Origin: Deltaproteobacteria bacterium
Lineage (GTDB): Bacteria; Myxococcota; Kuafuiibacteriia; Kuafuiibacteriales; Kuafuiibacteriaceae
DNA: 64,000 nucleotides
Reading direction: 5' to 3'
NCBI GenBank assembly: GCA_011526105.1
Contig: WYAZ01000112.1
Coordinates: 1-64,000, forward strand
Below the pieces are notes generated by a model. The model did not search any database and was not told the DNA's origin. It was given only the letters and a program-made list of their open reading frames with translations. Of this stretch, positions 24,845-33,802 are shown in pieces (position 1 is the first letter of the stretch; every line of letters begins with the position of its first letter). The translations under genes were made by a program, and so were the position numbers.

Positions 24845-25752
24845 GCACGCGCCTGAGCCCGACCTCCACCTCGAAGCCCGGCGCGAGCACTCGCGCTCGC
24901 GCCGCCGCCGCTCCCTCGCGGCCCAAGAAGCCCAGGAAGCTCGAGGCCGCGGAGCCCGTCGACTCTGTAGCCTCCGGCCGACGCGCCGCCGGACAGAAGT
25001 CCGCCTGGTCCGCGGCAAGCCCGTCCCTCGGCCCTTCGGTGACTGCGTTTCTCCTCGCGCCCGAGCTCAAGGCCGCCGAGTGGCTCGCTGCCGCCGGGGC
25101 CAAGCCGAAGCCCGAGAGCACGCTCCAGGATGGCCTGACGCAGCTAGGCAACGCGTTCTACCACCGGCTCAAGGAGCAGCCCGCGGCCGCCGAACTCATG
25201 CGGGTGTTTCACGAGAACCCGGCCGGGCTCCGGGCGCGGACCGACCGGCTAGACAAGGTGGGGCTCGAGTTTCTGCACTTCGCGCGCATCGCGGCCGCCC
25301 GAAACTACTTTGAGCTCCCCCTGGATAGCGACACGATCTTCTGGCGGGCCGGCTGCTTCTCGGTCGAGTCCCGGCGTGAGTGGGAGACCGCCGCCCGAAA
25401 CTCGCCCGATGGGGCGCTGCTGCAACGCGACCTCGATACGTATATCGAGGGCTCTGAACGACTCAAGAAAGCCTACTGCGGCTACTTTGGCCAACGCGAC
25501 TTCTGGAAGACCCGAAGCCTCACCGAACACGAACTCTTCCGGCTCCTGAGCTTGCACCATCCCCCGCAGAGCCCGGAAGCCGCTCTCCTCGCCGCGATTC
25601 GCGCGGTGGCAGACAAGGACAAGACGCTCTCCTACAGCTTCTCCAATCACAACCTCGACTACGTTTCGAGGCGGGCCGCAGCGCTCCAGCAGCGCCTGGA
25701 CTTCGTCGACCGGCTCGAGTCGCAGCTCGTCGCCGGCAAGAAGAAGTCGTGA
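24841..25752 (+). CDS. hypothetical protein with basic disordered N-terminus, third gene of the operon
   Basis: A 303-residue protein, ATG overlapping the stop of the AAA+ gene (ATGA), with GGGAG upstream. The first 65 residues are low-complexity and rich in Ser, Ala, Pro, Arg and Lys (PSRPKKPRK). The remaining 240 residues are a helical domain (LGNAFYHRLKEQP, EFLHFARIAAARNYFELP, DLDTYIEGSERLKKAYCGYFG) without catalytic signature or membrane segment. It is likely a substrate, adaptor or regulator of the preceding zincin-AAA+ protein, by virtue of strict co-translation. No family recognised. Confidence 0.7.
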   Translation: MSTRLSPTSTSKPGASTRARAAAAPSRPKKPRKLEAAEPVDSVASGRRAAGQKSAWSAASPSLGPSVTAFLLAPELKAAEWLAAAGAKPKPESTLQDGLTQLGNAFYHRLKEQPAAAELMRVFHENPAGLRARTDRLDKVGLEFLHFARIAAARNYFELPLDSDTIFWRAGCFSVESRREWETAARNSPDGALLQRDLDTYIEGSERLKKAYCGYFGQRDFWKTRSLTEHELFRLLSLHHPPQSPEAALLAAIRAVADKDKTLSYSFSNHNLDYVSRRAAALQQRLDFVDRLESQLVAGKKKS

Positions 25753-25954
25753 GATCGGGCGCGAGGACCGGTAGGCCCGGCTCGGACCGAAGCAGAACCG
25801 TGGCGTCACTCTTCGGACGATGAGTTCCTCGCGCGTTCGACCTCGCACGTGTTGAAGCCGCCTGTCCCGCGGCGGAGGGCGTTCGCCTTCACCCCGCGCT
25901 CTGCGTCTCGATGGGGAAGCGCGGACTCGACATCCTCGCCCGAGAGCTGGGCCC
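25753..25954. other. convergent intergenic gap
   Basis: About 200 bases between two convergent genes. A short GC-rich stem (CCGCC and GGCGG, around 25861-25880) is the only structure seen. No gene is evident. Confidence 0.4.
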
Positions 25955-27355
25955 TCAGAACTGGAAGTAGATGAAGCTTGGTGTGCCCAGGCTCAGGCCT
26001 GCGAACAAGAGCAGGCAGCCCGCGTAGACCACCGCCTGCACCGGCGCCGGCAGCGCGCACCAGCGGTGACCCCAGCCGGCCGCGGTGCTCTGCGGTATGA
26101 CGTGAAGCACCACGCCCACCCCGAGAACGGCGTAGTACATGGGCGAGAGCTGAGTGCCCGCGGACAGACGCAGGAGTCCGCTCGAGTAGTCCAAGAAGTT
26201 CTGCATGCTGGTTACGCGGAAGAGCAACCAACTCACCACAACCAGGTGAAAGGTCAGCAAGCGACGCCGCACGATGACGTGCGCCGGAGCCTCTGTGTCG
26301 AACTTGGTGGACCCGCGCGCGAAGACGAGGAGCAGCCCGTGCCATGCCCCCCAGAGCACGAAGTTCATCGCCGCCCCGTGCCAGAGTCCGCCGAGCAGCA
26401 TGGTCATCAGGAGATTGAAGTGCGTGCGCCTCGGCGTGCCTCGGTTTCCGCCGAGCGAGATGTACAGGTAGTCGCGAAGCCACGTGGAGAGGGAGATGTG
26501 CCACCGGGCCCAGAACTCGCGCACGTTCTGAGCGAGGTAGGGGCGATCGAAGTTCTTGGTGAGCTCGAAGCCGAAGATGCGCGCGGTGCCAATGGCGATG
26601 TCGCTGTAGCCAGAGAAGTCGCAGTAGATCTGAAAGCTGTAGCCGTAGAGCGCAAAGAGCAGATCGATGGACGAGAAGTCACCCGGCCGAGCGAAGATGG
26701 CGTCGACGCCCAGGCCCGCGAGCAGATCGGCGACGACGATCTTCTTGAAGAGCCCCTGGAAGACCAGGCGGAGGCCGTCGTGGACGCGCTCCTTTGTGAC
26801 CTCGGGGGTTCTTCGGAGCTGGGGCAAGAAGTCCGCGGCGCGCACGATGGGACCGGCCACGAGCTGCGGAAAGAACGACACAAAGACCGAGAACTTGAGA
26901 AAGCTGGGCTCGGGCTCGAGCTCTCGGCGATAGATGTCGAGCGTGTAGCTCATGGTTTGAAAGGTGTAGAACGAGATGCCCACCGGCAGGAGCAGCTCGT
27001 GGCGGAGGAAGGCGAGGTCGAGCCCGAGCGGACCGGCCGCGACCTGGCCCACCTCGAGAAAGAAGTTGTAGTACTTGAAGACCGCGAGCAGGCCGAGGTT
27101 GCTCACCATGCTCAGGATGAGCAGGCGCTTTCTGTGTTTCGGGTCATTGCTGGCATGCATCGCTCGACCCACGTAGTGGTCGATGACGGTAGAGAGCAGG
27201 ATGAGGCTCGCGTACTTCCAGTTCCACGACATGTAGAAGAAGTAGCTGATGGCGAGCAGCCACGAGTCCCGCAGCATCTCGCGACGAAACACCATCGCGT
27301 AGATCACGAGCGTGATCGGCAAGAAGAAGAAGTACTCGGGGGAGTTGAAGTTCAT
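25955..27355 (-). CDS. MBOAT-family O-acyltransferase (AlgI-like)
   Basis: A 466-residue integral membrane protein of the AlgI/DltB group, which passes acetyl or similar groups across the membrane to a periplasmic acceptor. It opens with FNSPEYFFFLPITLVIY as AlgI proteins do, has many membrane segments, the conserved FPQLVAGPIVR and ARWHISLSTWLRDYLYI, and the invariant histidine H326 in LLGGLWHGAAMNF, with H339 nearby. Length and motifs are complete. Its ATG overlaps the stop of the SGNH-like gene by four bases; such pairs (AlgI with AlgJ/AlgX) act together on exopolysaccharide. No alginate or cellulose synthase is in the window, so the acceptor is unknown. Confidence 0.92.
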   Translation of the reverse strand: MNFNSPEYFFFLPITLVIYAMVFRREMLRDSWLLAISYFFYMSWNWKYASLILLSTVIDHYVGRAMHASNDPKHRKRLLILSMVSNLGLLAVFKYYNFFLEVGQVAAGPLGLDLAFLRHELLLPVGISFYTFQTMSYTLDIYRRELEPEPSFLKFSVFVSFFPQLVAGPIVRAADFLPQLRRTPEVTKERVHDGLRLVFQGLFKKIVVADLLAGLGVDAIFARPGDFSSIDLLFALYGYSFQIYCDFSGYSDIAIGTARIFGFELTKNFDRPYLAQNVREFWARWHISLSTWLRDYLYISLGGNRGTPRRTHFNLLMTMLLGGLWHGAAMNFVLWGAWHGLLLVFARGSTKFDTEAPAHVIVRRRLLTFHLVVVSWLLFRVTSMQNFLDYSSGLLRLSAGTQLSPMYYAVLGVGVVLHVIPQSTAAGWGHRWCALPAPVQAVVYAGCLLLFAGLSLGTPSFIYFQF

Positions 27356-28392
27356 GGCGCCCCGAGGAGAGCGTTCGCGAGCACCATCGCGACCTCGCGG
27401 TGGCCCTCGGGGGTGAAGTGGTAGAAGTCGCGAAAGAGCTCATGACGACCCGAGATCTGCTCGGCGACGTCGATGAGGCGCAGGTCTTCTGTTTGGGCCA
27501 GCACGCGGATCTCGGCGTTCAAGAGGTCCACCGTGCGGGCCCAGCCGGGCATCGAGAGTTCGCGGCTGAAGGCGAAGAGCTTCAGGCGGTGGGCCTCCGG
27601 AAACTGCTCAATCTGGTCGCTCCGGTGGCTGGTCGCAAAGGTGCAGAGCACTGGCTCCGTTCCGTGCTTTCGCGCGACGGCGATGAAGTGTGAAAGTCGT
27701 GTGATGAAGACCTTGCGAGCGGCCTCGGGCAGCTCGTCGTGGAGGATCCGCTGGGCGACCACTCGGTTCGAGAGGTTCGTGCGGAGGAGCTGATGCGCGG
27801 TCATGTTGTCGACGAACTCGTGGGTGAGGACACGGGGAGAGACGAGCGCCTGTTTCTCGCCGGGCTCCGCCTTGGAAGGGGGCGTCTCGAGCGAGGCGCC
27901 GCTGAACACCAGCCGCGCGAGCTCGATGACGTCGTTCGCCATCTGATAGACGATCACCACCTTGGGTGGATACTTCGAAGCCAAGGTCTCGATCTGCTCG
28001 GCGCTCGCCGGGATGGTGAAGCCGGGAGCGCTCGCGCTCAGGACCTGGCATGGCTGCCCTCGTTCGCGGCAGAGGTCCGAGAGCACCACCGGAAAGATCA
28101 GATCGAGCGGAAGCTGCGTCTCCGCTGCATGGGACGCGGAAGTGATCCAATAGCGCGTCTCGCCCGCCTCCAGCTTCTCCGGCACGACCTCACTCCAGAA
28201 CGGGAACGAGGGGCTGGGCCCGAAGCTCCGCGCCTCCTTTCCTTCAACCGGCGTCGAGGGGGTGATGCCTCTCCAGCCGAAAAGAAAGGTCTGAAAGCCG
28301 CGGCTGTAGGCTCGGAGTTCGAGCGGCACTTCGATGACAATCAGCACCAAGGCGATGGCGCCGAGGATCGAGAAGTGGCGGATCAGGCCCAC
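27352..28392 (-). CDS. SGNH/GDSL-like membrane-anchored protein, partner of the MBOAT
   Basis: A 346-residue protein with an N-terminal membrane anchor (FSILGAIALVLIVIEVPL) and an outside SGNH-type domain. The nucleophile region reads WITSASHAAET, the middle strand VVIVYQMANDVIE carries the block III Asn, and the C-terminal block DFYHFTPEGHREVA gives the Asp-x-x-His pair. The second half of the first block is not the textbook GDS, so activity is probable but not certain. GTG at 28392 abuts the stop of the gene before it, and its own end overlaps the MBOAT start. Likely the periplasmic transferase or esterase step of O-acylation. Confidence 0.8.
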   Translation of the reverse strand: MGLIRHFSILGAIALVLIVIEVPLELRAYSRGFQTFLFGWRGITPSTPVEGKEARSFGPSPSFPFWSEVVPEKLEAGETRYWITSASHAAETQLPLDLIFPVVLSDLCRERGQPCQVLSASAPGFTIPASAEQIETLASKYPPKVVIVYQMANDVIELARLVFSGASLETPPSKAEPGEKQALVSPRVLTHEFVDNMTAHQLLRTNLSNRVVAQRILHDELPEAARKVFITRLSHFIAVARKHGTEPVLCTFATSHRSDQIEQFPEAHRLKLFAFSRELSMPGWARTVDLLNAEIRVLAQTEDLRLIDVAEQISGRHELFRDFYHFTPEGHREVAMVLANALLGAP

Positions 28393-28905
28393 TCAGCCCC
28401 CCGAGAGCGCATCCGAGGCCTCTCGGATCAGGCGCACGCTGTGGGCCAGAGAAGCGAGCGCCTCGGGCGCGTGAGCATCGGCCGCCGCGGACCAGGCTCG
28501 GGCCAGGGCACGTTCCCCGGAGGCGTAGGTGCCAAAGATCTCACCAAAACGTTCTGCGCCTAGTCGTTTGAGCATGCGGGGGGTGCGTTCGCTGATGGGG
28601 CGAACGAGCTCGGCGTCGAGGGCGCTGATGCGCAGAACGAGCTCCGACAGCGGCAGACTCTTGGCCTCCTCGTTCAGGCTCGCGAGCCTCGAGGCCAGGT
28701 CCTGAAGCTCCGGCCCCACGTCGCGGCCGGCGGCTTCTTCTCCCTCGGTTTTGCCGAAACGCAGGAGCAGCCCAGCGAGCACCAAGATCAGAAGCCCGCT
28801 GCCCGAGAGGGCCCAGCTCACGTCCGGCATGCGGGCTCCGCCGAGTGTGCCCACGATGGTCCCCGTGACGAGCAGGGTCCCTGTGATCCACGGTCGCACC
28901 CTCAT
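28393..28905 (-). CDS. small two-TM protein with coiled-coil tail
   Basis: A 170-residue protein. ATG at 28905 starts one base after the OPT stop. Two membrane segments (WITGTLLVTGTIVGTLGG and ALSGSGLLILVLAGLLLRF) are followed by a cytoplasmic helical tail with heptad-like Leu spacing (LQDLASRLASLNEEAKSL). No family recognised. It sits between the OPT transporter and the SGNH-like gene with overlaps or abutting codons on both sides, so it is part of the same unit, perhaps an assembly factor. Confidence 0.65.
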   Translation of the reverse strand: MRVRPWITGTLLVTGTIVGTLGGARMPDVSWALSGSGLLILVLAGLLLRFGKTEGEEAAGRDVGPELQDLASRLASLNEEAKSLPLSELVLRISALDAELVRPISERTPRMLKRLGAERFGEIFGTYASGERALARAWSAAADAHAPEALASLAHSVRLIREASDALSGG

Positions 28906-28906
28906 C

Positions 28907-30613
28907 TCACATACTCCCCAGCAACATACTGATGCTGTAGATGACACCGCCGAGCGCGTCACCGACGAGGAACCCGGCCGCGATCGGGATGCCCTTTTCG
29001 GCGGACCAGGCACGACCGAGCTTCTTGTCCGTGAGCATCACGAGCAGGCAGCCGAGACCGTAGGGCAAGATGTAGAACATCGGCAGATACATCGACAGAC
29101 CGACCAACACCCCTAGGCCGCCCCCGGTCGCCAGGGTGAGGACGCCGCTGACGAGCGCGCCCACCATGTACTTGTCCGTCGGCACCGCGCCGCCCTGCAT
29201 GGCGGTGATGAGGCCCTGCAGCGTCACCGCCTGCGCCGCCGGGATGGCGGGGTTGGCGGGCCCGAACTTCACCGTGGTCCAGATGAGGTACACGGTCAGC
29301 ACCGCGATGCCGGGGCCAATCCAGCTCACGAGGATTTGCACCGCTTGCTGGGCCGCGGGGCGCGCGCCGACCAGGTGACCGGTCTTCAGATCGGTCATCA
29401 TGTCCGAGCCCTGCGTGATGGCCACGCAGACTGCGGCGCCGATGAGTACGGAGAGCGCGACGCTGCCGTCGGAGAGGTAGAGGACCATCGCGACCGCGAG
29501 CAGGGCCATGCCGGAGACCGGGCTCCAGTTGGTGAGACCGGTGCACTGAGCCACGATCACCCCCGCGAGCCACATCCACAAGGTGCCCGCGACCGCGACG
29601 ACGAGGATGCGAAGCAAGGAGATCTCGGGCGCTTCGATATAGGCCGCGACGGACAGGAGCACGAGGGATGCGCCCACGCCGAGGTACATCCACTTCACAC
29701 TCAGCTCGTCGCCGCCGGTCTTGGCACCTTTGAGCGACAAGAACGCGGCCCGCATCATGGGGGCCGCGAGCAGCACACCTGCAAATGCTCCGCCGATGAG
29801 GAACCCGATGCCGAGGTTTCGGTTCACGTCGAGGGCGATGATCTTCGCGAGCGCACCCGCGACCGCCTCGGGCGGTGTTCCGTCGGGGGCACTCACCCAG
29901 CCGAGTGTCACCACCAAAGGGGCGATGACCCAGTTGGCGAGCACCCCGCCGAGCAGGACCACGAGCCCGGGACGACCACTCAAGTAACCCGCGCCGACGC
30001 TGAGCAACGAGAGCGCCCACGCGTTGGGGATGTACGCCGGGAGGCTGAGCGGCCCGCCGAGGTCGATCTTGCCAGGGAAGACGCCGAAGCTCGTGAGCAG
30101 CCCAAAGGCCAAGGCGAAGAGCGTGGCGCCGATGAGCAGCACCGACTTCGACAGGCCCGCGCCGGGCGAGCGGAGGACCTCTGCGACCGCGATACCGCCC
30201 GGGAACCGCAAACGCTCGAGCTCGATCATCTGCTTGCGGAGCGGGATGATGAAGAGCGTGCCCAAGAAGGCGCCGGCCACCGCGGCCAAGGCGATGGCCA
30301 CCGGGTTGAACTCGACCCCCTCCATCAGGAACAGCGCGGGGAAGGTGAAGATGACCCCGGCCGCGGTGTTGTTGATCGCGGAGGCTACGGTCTGGTTGAT
30401 GTTGTTCTCGACGATGGAGCCGCGGCCGAGGACGCCGCGGAGGAGCCCCCAACCCAAGATGGCGGCGATGGCGGAAGCGGGGACGACGAAGCCGATGAGC
30501 AGACCGGCGTAGGTCATGCTCGCGGTCAGCAGGATGCCGACCACGATGCCGAGCCCCACCGAGGCGACGGTGACCTCGCGGTAAGGGGCCTTTTCGGTTT
30601 GGGCCTCGCTCAC
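28907..30613 (-). CDS. OPT-family transporter
   Basis: A 568-residue membrane protein with about 14-16 segments, typical of prokaryotic oligopeptide-transporter (OPT) members. Family features include the opening TVASVGLGIVVGILLTASMTY, SIVENNINQTVASA, the charged IPLRKQMIELERLRFPGGIA, GAPMM-like loops and ITQGSDMMTDLKTGHLVGA. These proteins move peptides or metal-siderophore complexes with cation coupling. GTG at 30613 is the likely start, without a strong Shine-Dalgarno site. It heads a four-gene run ending in an O-acyltransferase pair, an unusual context for an OPT protein. Confidence 0.9.
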   Translation of the reverse strand: MSEAQTEKAPYREVTVASVGLGIVVGILLTASMTYAGLLIGFVVPASAIAAILGWGLLRGVLGRGSIVENNINQTVASAINNTAAGVIFTFPALFLMEGVEFNPVAIALAAVAGAFLGTLFIIPLRKQMIELERLRFPGGIAVAEVLRSPGAGLSKSVLLIGATLFALAFGLLTSFGVFPGKIDLGGPLSLPAYIPNAWALSLLSVGAGYLSGRPGLVVLLGGVLANWVIAPLVVTLGWVSAPDGTPPEAVAGALAKIIALDVNRNLGIGFLIGGAFAGVLLAAPMMRAAFLSLKGAKTGGDELSVKWMYLGVGASLVLLSVAAYIEAPEISLLRILVVAVAGTLWMWLAGVIVAQCTGLTNWSPVSGMALLAVAMVLYLSDGSVALSVLIGAAVCVAITQGSDMMTDLKTGHLVGARPAAQQAVQILVSWIGPGIAVLTVYLIWTTVKFGPANPAIPAAQAVTLQGLITAMQGGAVPTDKYMVGALVSGVLTLATGGGLGVLVGLSMYLPMFYILPYGLGCLLVMLTDKKLGRAWSAEKGIPIAAGFLVGDALGGVIYSISMLLGSM

Positions 30614-30669
30614 GTCGAAGACCCGTACAGCAGGTCTGTCTTCGAGTGAACCGGGAAATGGCGAAGGAC

Positions 30670-31536
30670 TCAGCCGACGTTGAGCGTGAAGCTACCGCCG
30701 TTACGAGCCAGCTCGGCGCGCATGTCCTCGCGGAAGCGGCGTTGTACGTCCGCGTTGCCCACGATGCCGACGCAGCCCTGGGTGCCGGCGCTGCCGCCGT
30801 CGGGGTGGATGCGCAGGAGGCTCCTGGTGCCCCCGACGCGAGAGTCGTACTTGTCGCTCATCGCAAAGCTGTAGCCTTCGCCGCCCACCGTCATGCCGGG
30901 GGTGTTGCGATTCCACAGGTGCGGAGTGATGTTGTACTCTCCCGCCGGAAGGCTGCCTCGCCCGTAGCCGCCGCTTCTGAAGTCGTAGGTGTTGCCGTTG
31001 ACCGTGATGCGACCGGTCACCATCTGCGTGCGTCCACCTGCATTCGACACCGAGTCGAAGGTCGCGGTGCGGTTTGCGCCGCCGGGGCCGGGCCCCGGTT
31101 CACCGAGGCGAGCAGCGTCGTTGCGGCTCGAGTTCATGCGGTGCAGCGGCACCGAGCCCTCCGGCGCGGGCTCACCCACGCGGCTTGCCGTGCGGCCGGC
31201 CTCGGATATCGGGCCGCCCGCGTTCACCACGGTCATCGCGGCGCGTGACTGCGGACCGAAGGTTCCGTCCACGCGGATGCCGGCCTGGGCTTGAAAGTTT
31301 CGCACCGCGCCGTCGGTGAGTGGACCGAACTTGCCATCGATCTCGAGCGGAGGCTTCGCGCCGGCGGCGTTGAGCTGCCTCTGGAGCGCGGCGACGTCCT
31401 CCCCACGACTTCCACGCGCCAGGTTGCCGGTGCCCGTCGAGCCGAGGCTCGCGGGCTGAGTGCGGGGGGGCTCTACCGTCCTGAGACGGCTGGAGTTGCT
31501 GAGGCGAGGGGTATCGAGTTTTCGAGCAAGTACCAT
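30670..31536 (-). CDS. peptidoglycan-binding protein with L,D-transpeptidase-like domain, no signal peptide
   Basis: A 288-residue protein. Residues 38-105 are a PG_binding_1 domain (GSRGEDVAALQRQLNAAG, DGKFGPLTDGAVRNFQ, DGTFGPQSRAAM). Residues about 155-288 resemble the DUF2778/YkuD-like transpeptidase fold found in Tlde1-type toxins: YDFRSGGYGRGSLPAGEY, then the active-site histidine in RIHPDGG and the cysteine in SAGTQGCVGIVG. The N-terminus (MVLARKLDTPRLSNSS) is polar and basic, not a Sec or Tat signal. So a wall-acting enzyme seems to lack a standard export route, which hints at delivery by lysis or a contact-dependent secretion machine. No immunity gene is obvious beside it. Confidence 0.8.
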   Translation of the reverse strand: MVLARKLDTPRLSNSSRLRTVEPPRTQPASLGSTGTGNLARGSRGEDVAALQRQLNAAGAKPPLEIDGKFGPLTDGAVRNFQAQAGIRVDGTFGPQSRAAMTVVNAGGPISEAGRTASRVGEPAPEGSVPLHRMNSSRNDAARLGEPGPGPGGANRTATFDSVSNAGGRTQMVTGRITVNGNTYDFRSGGYGRGSLPAGEYNITPHLWNRNTPGMTVGGEGYSFAMSDKYDSRVGGTRSLLRIHPDGGSAGTQGCVGIVGNADVQRRFREDMRAELARNGGSFTLNVG

Positions 31537-31732
31537 GGCTGTTCACTAAAGCAAGGCGCGAACCAAGATCGGGCGGGATGAGCTCCTCAGAAACACACGG
31601 GATTTTGGGCTCCCACCTTTCCCCCGTTCGATCGACCCAACGCATCGCTGCCGGGTGGATGCAGCAAGTTGTCGGATGCACCCAACACCCCCGGTCTTGA
31701 CTCCACCGACGGATGCGGACGGGATTCGCCTC

Positions 31733-33778
31733 GTGCTTCGAGCGCTTCTGGGCCTCGCCGTCCTGCTTGCCTGCAGCTGGGTTTCAGGTCCGGCGGAGGC
31801 GGCCTATACCCCGGCCTATTGGTACCGCGCCGAAGCGTTGGTGCTGTTTGTCTACCTGAGCGAGGCCGAGATGGTGCAGGTCGTCGCCGAACCGGTCGGG
31901 CCCGATGGTCGAGTTCGAGGGCTCCGACTCGAGCGCAAGGTGAAGCTCGAGCGCGGCAGTCATCGGATCGAACTCCCGGTGGGTAGCACGGACGGGCACC
32001 GCGTCGAGCTTCACATCGGGGCGCGCCTCCATCGCCTTTGGTGTCAGCGCGGGACATGGGCGGCGGGCCCAGAAGGGCTGGAGCTCACGCGGACTCGCCG
32101 AGGGGTGCGTCTTCCGCACGCGTTCGTGCGCAGGGACGACATCCAGCTCGTTCGCGGCTTCGCGGTCTCGGTGCGCGCGAATCCAGAGCGCCGCGAGGTC
32201 GTGCTCGAACGAACGTTCGGGAAAGGGCGAAGCCAAGGAGTCCGTCCGTCGAAGCAGGACGTGCTGATCGTCGTGGCGAAGGGAACCGTCGGCCCGGTGC
32301 GAGTCACCTTGGTGGAGCGGGTCGGGGCGCGGCTTCGATACTTCGATGGAGCGTTGGTGCTCGATCCGCGTTTTCGGCGCTTCGAGCTTCCGCTCTCCAC
32401 CTTCGAAGCGCGCGAGCCGAACACCCGCCTAGGAAGCCTTCACTCGATCGCGATCGAGACCGTGTTGCCGCCGGTCGCGGGCAGTACGGTGACCGTCGCT
32501 TTTCTCGGTCTCGGTCGGCCCACGCTGCGCATCGCGGGCATGAAGCGAACGCCCAAGGGAGTGACGACGGTGATCGCCTCGGGTCCTTTGGCGGCGCGCA
32601 GTCAGGTGTCGTGGTTTGGTCCGTCGGGCGGAGAGGTCGAGAGCCTCGCGCTCTCGGGGCGCGCCCCCACGCCGCTCCCCGATGATGCGGCGGAGAAGAT
32701 CTGGCTGCGTGCAGAGCTTGCAAGTGGGGTGGAGGTGACCGATCCCCCGGACGCGCCCCATACCTACTACTTGCGTCCGCCCGAGGCGGGAGACGCGCTG
32801 CTGGTGGACGACTTCGACGCCGCCGCGAGTGTGAACGCGCAACGCGGCTTGCTCACGCGGTTTGCATCGAGCGAAGTGGTGCGTCGTCGAGCCGGCCTCG
32901 AGCGCCTCGACGGCGCGCTCAGGCTCTTCGACACTCCGGAGTCGACGGACGAGTACTCTGGCCTTCACTCACACCTCCTTCATGTGCCGGGTGCGGCGCA
33001 TCACAGCGTCGAGCTGGTCGTCTCGGGCGCCGGGCCGACCGCCGGTCTGGTCCTCGAGCTCACCGATGTGAAGCATCAGGCGGCGCGCATCTCGCTGGCG
33101 CCCTATCTACGGAGCTTCTCCTCGACACGACAGGCGGTGCGGCTGCCTCTGGTGGCCTTTGAGGCGGCCCACCGAGCGTTTCATCCCGGAAAGGTGCGCG
33201 GTCGCCTGCACCGGCTCTCGGTGGTGATGCGAGGGGCGCCGCCGCTGCGCGTGCCCCGTTCCATCGAACTCGATCGCATTCGCTTTGTGCCCGAACGGTC
33301 CGCGATCTGCGTCGCCAGCTTCACCCGCTCGGACCTCGAGCTCGATGACCTCGGCCACAGCCAACGTGCTTTCGCCGAAGGTGGGCAGGCAAAGATCCGA
33401 TCAGACTTCGGCGCTGCGGGCAAAGAGGGTGCGGGTCTTCGGGTGGAAGCCAGTGGCCTCGGGGGCGCGGGTTATGCGATCGTTCATTTTGGCCTCGGCG
33501 GGCTCGATGTGCGGGGCCATCGCTCCGTCGAGTTCTTCGCGCGCGCCCCTGAAGGGGCGGCGGAGATCGACGTGGTCATCTCCGACGGCAAGAAGGCGCA
33601 TGAGACCCGACTGTCCAGGCTCGGTCAGGTGTCCAAGGAGTGGGCTCGGTTCTCGCTTCCACTCGCCGAGGTCGCCGGGCTTCGGCTCGACCGGCTCGAG
33701 CGACTCCAGTTCGTTTTCCGCGGCGCCGACGGACCCGCGGCTTCGCTCGAACTCGACGAAATCTGGATTGTACCTTGA
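31733..33778 (+). CDS. exported protein with three CIA30/jelly-roll-like domains
   Basis: A 681-residue secreted or periplasmic protein. Its signal peptide is VLRALLGLAVLLA followed by GPAEA and cleavage before AY. In-frame starts at 31655 and 31676 would lengthen the polar front; GTG 31733 gives the most normal signal. Three repeats of the pattern W/F-x-LPL-x-x-F ... L-x-x-L ... L-D-x-I are seen (FELPLSTFEAREPNTRLGSL; VRLPLVAFEAAH; FSLPLAEVAGLRLDRLERL), each ending a domain of about 150 residues that resembles CIA30/galactose-binding jelly rolls. These usually bind carbohydrate or act as structural modules. No catalytic motif. It is divergent from the transpeptidase-like gene. Confidence 0.7.
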   Translation: MLRALLGLAVLLACSWVSGPAEAAYTPAYWYRAEALVLFVYLSEAEMVQVVAEPVGPDGRVRGLRLERKVKLERGSHRIELPVGSTDGHRVELHIGARLHRLWCQRGTWAAGPEGLELTRTRRGVRLPHAFVRRDDIQLVRGFAVSVRANPERREVVLERTFGKGRSQGVRPSKQDVLIVVAKGTVGPVRVTLVERVGARLRYFDGALVLDPRFRRFELPLSTFEAREPNTRLGSLHSIAIETVLPPVAGSTVTVAFLGLGRPTLRIAGMKRTPKGVTTVIASGPLAARSQVSWFGPSGGEVESLALSGRAPTPLPDDAAEKIWLRAELASGVEVTDPPDAPHTYYLRPPEAGDALLVDDFDAAASVNAQRGLLTRFASSEVVRRRAGLERLDGALRLFDTPESTDEYSGLHSHLLHVPGAAHHSVELVVSGAGPTAGLVLELTDVKHQAARISLAPYLRSFSSTRQAVRLPLVAFEAAHRAFHPGKVRGRLHRLSVVMRGAPPLRVPRSIELDRIRFVPERSAICVASFTRSDLELDDLGHSQRAFAEGGQAKIRSDFGAAGKEGAGLRVEASGLGGAGYAIVHFGLGGLDVRGHRSVEFFARAPEGAAEIDVVISDGKKAHETRLSRLGQVSKEWARFSLPLAEVAGLRLDRLERLQFVFRGADGPAASLELDEIWIVP

Positions 33779-33802
33779 ACGAACTGGGGCGCAGGCTCGA
33801 CC

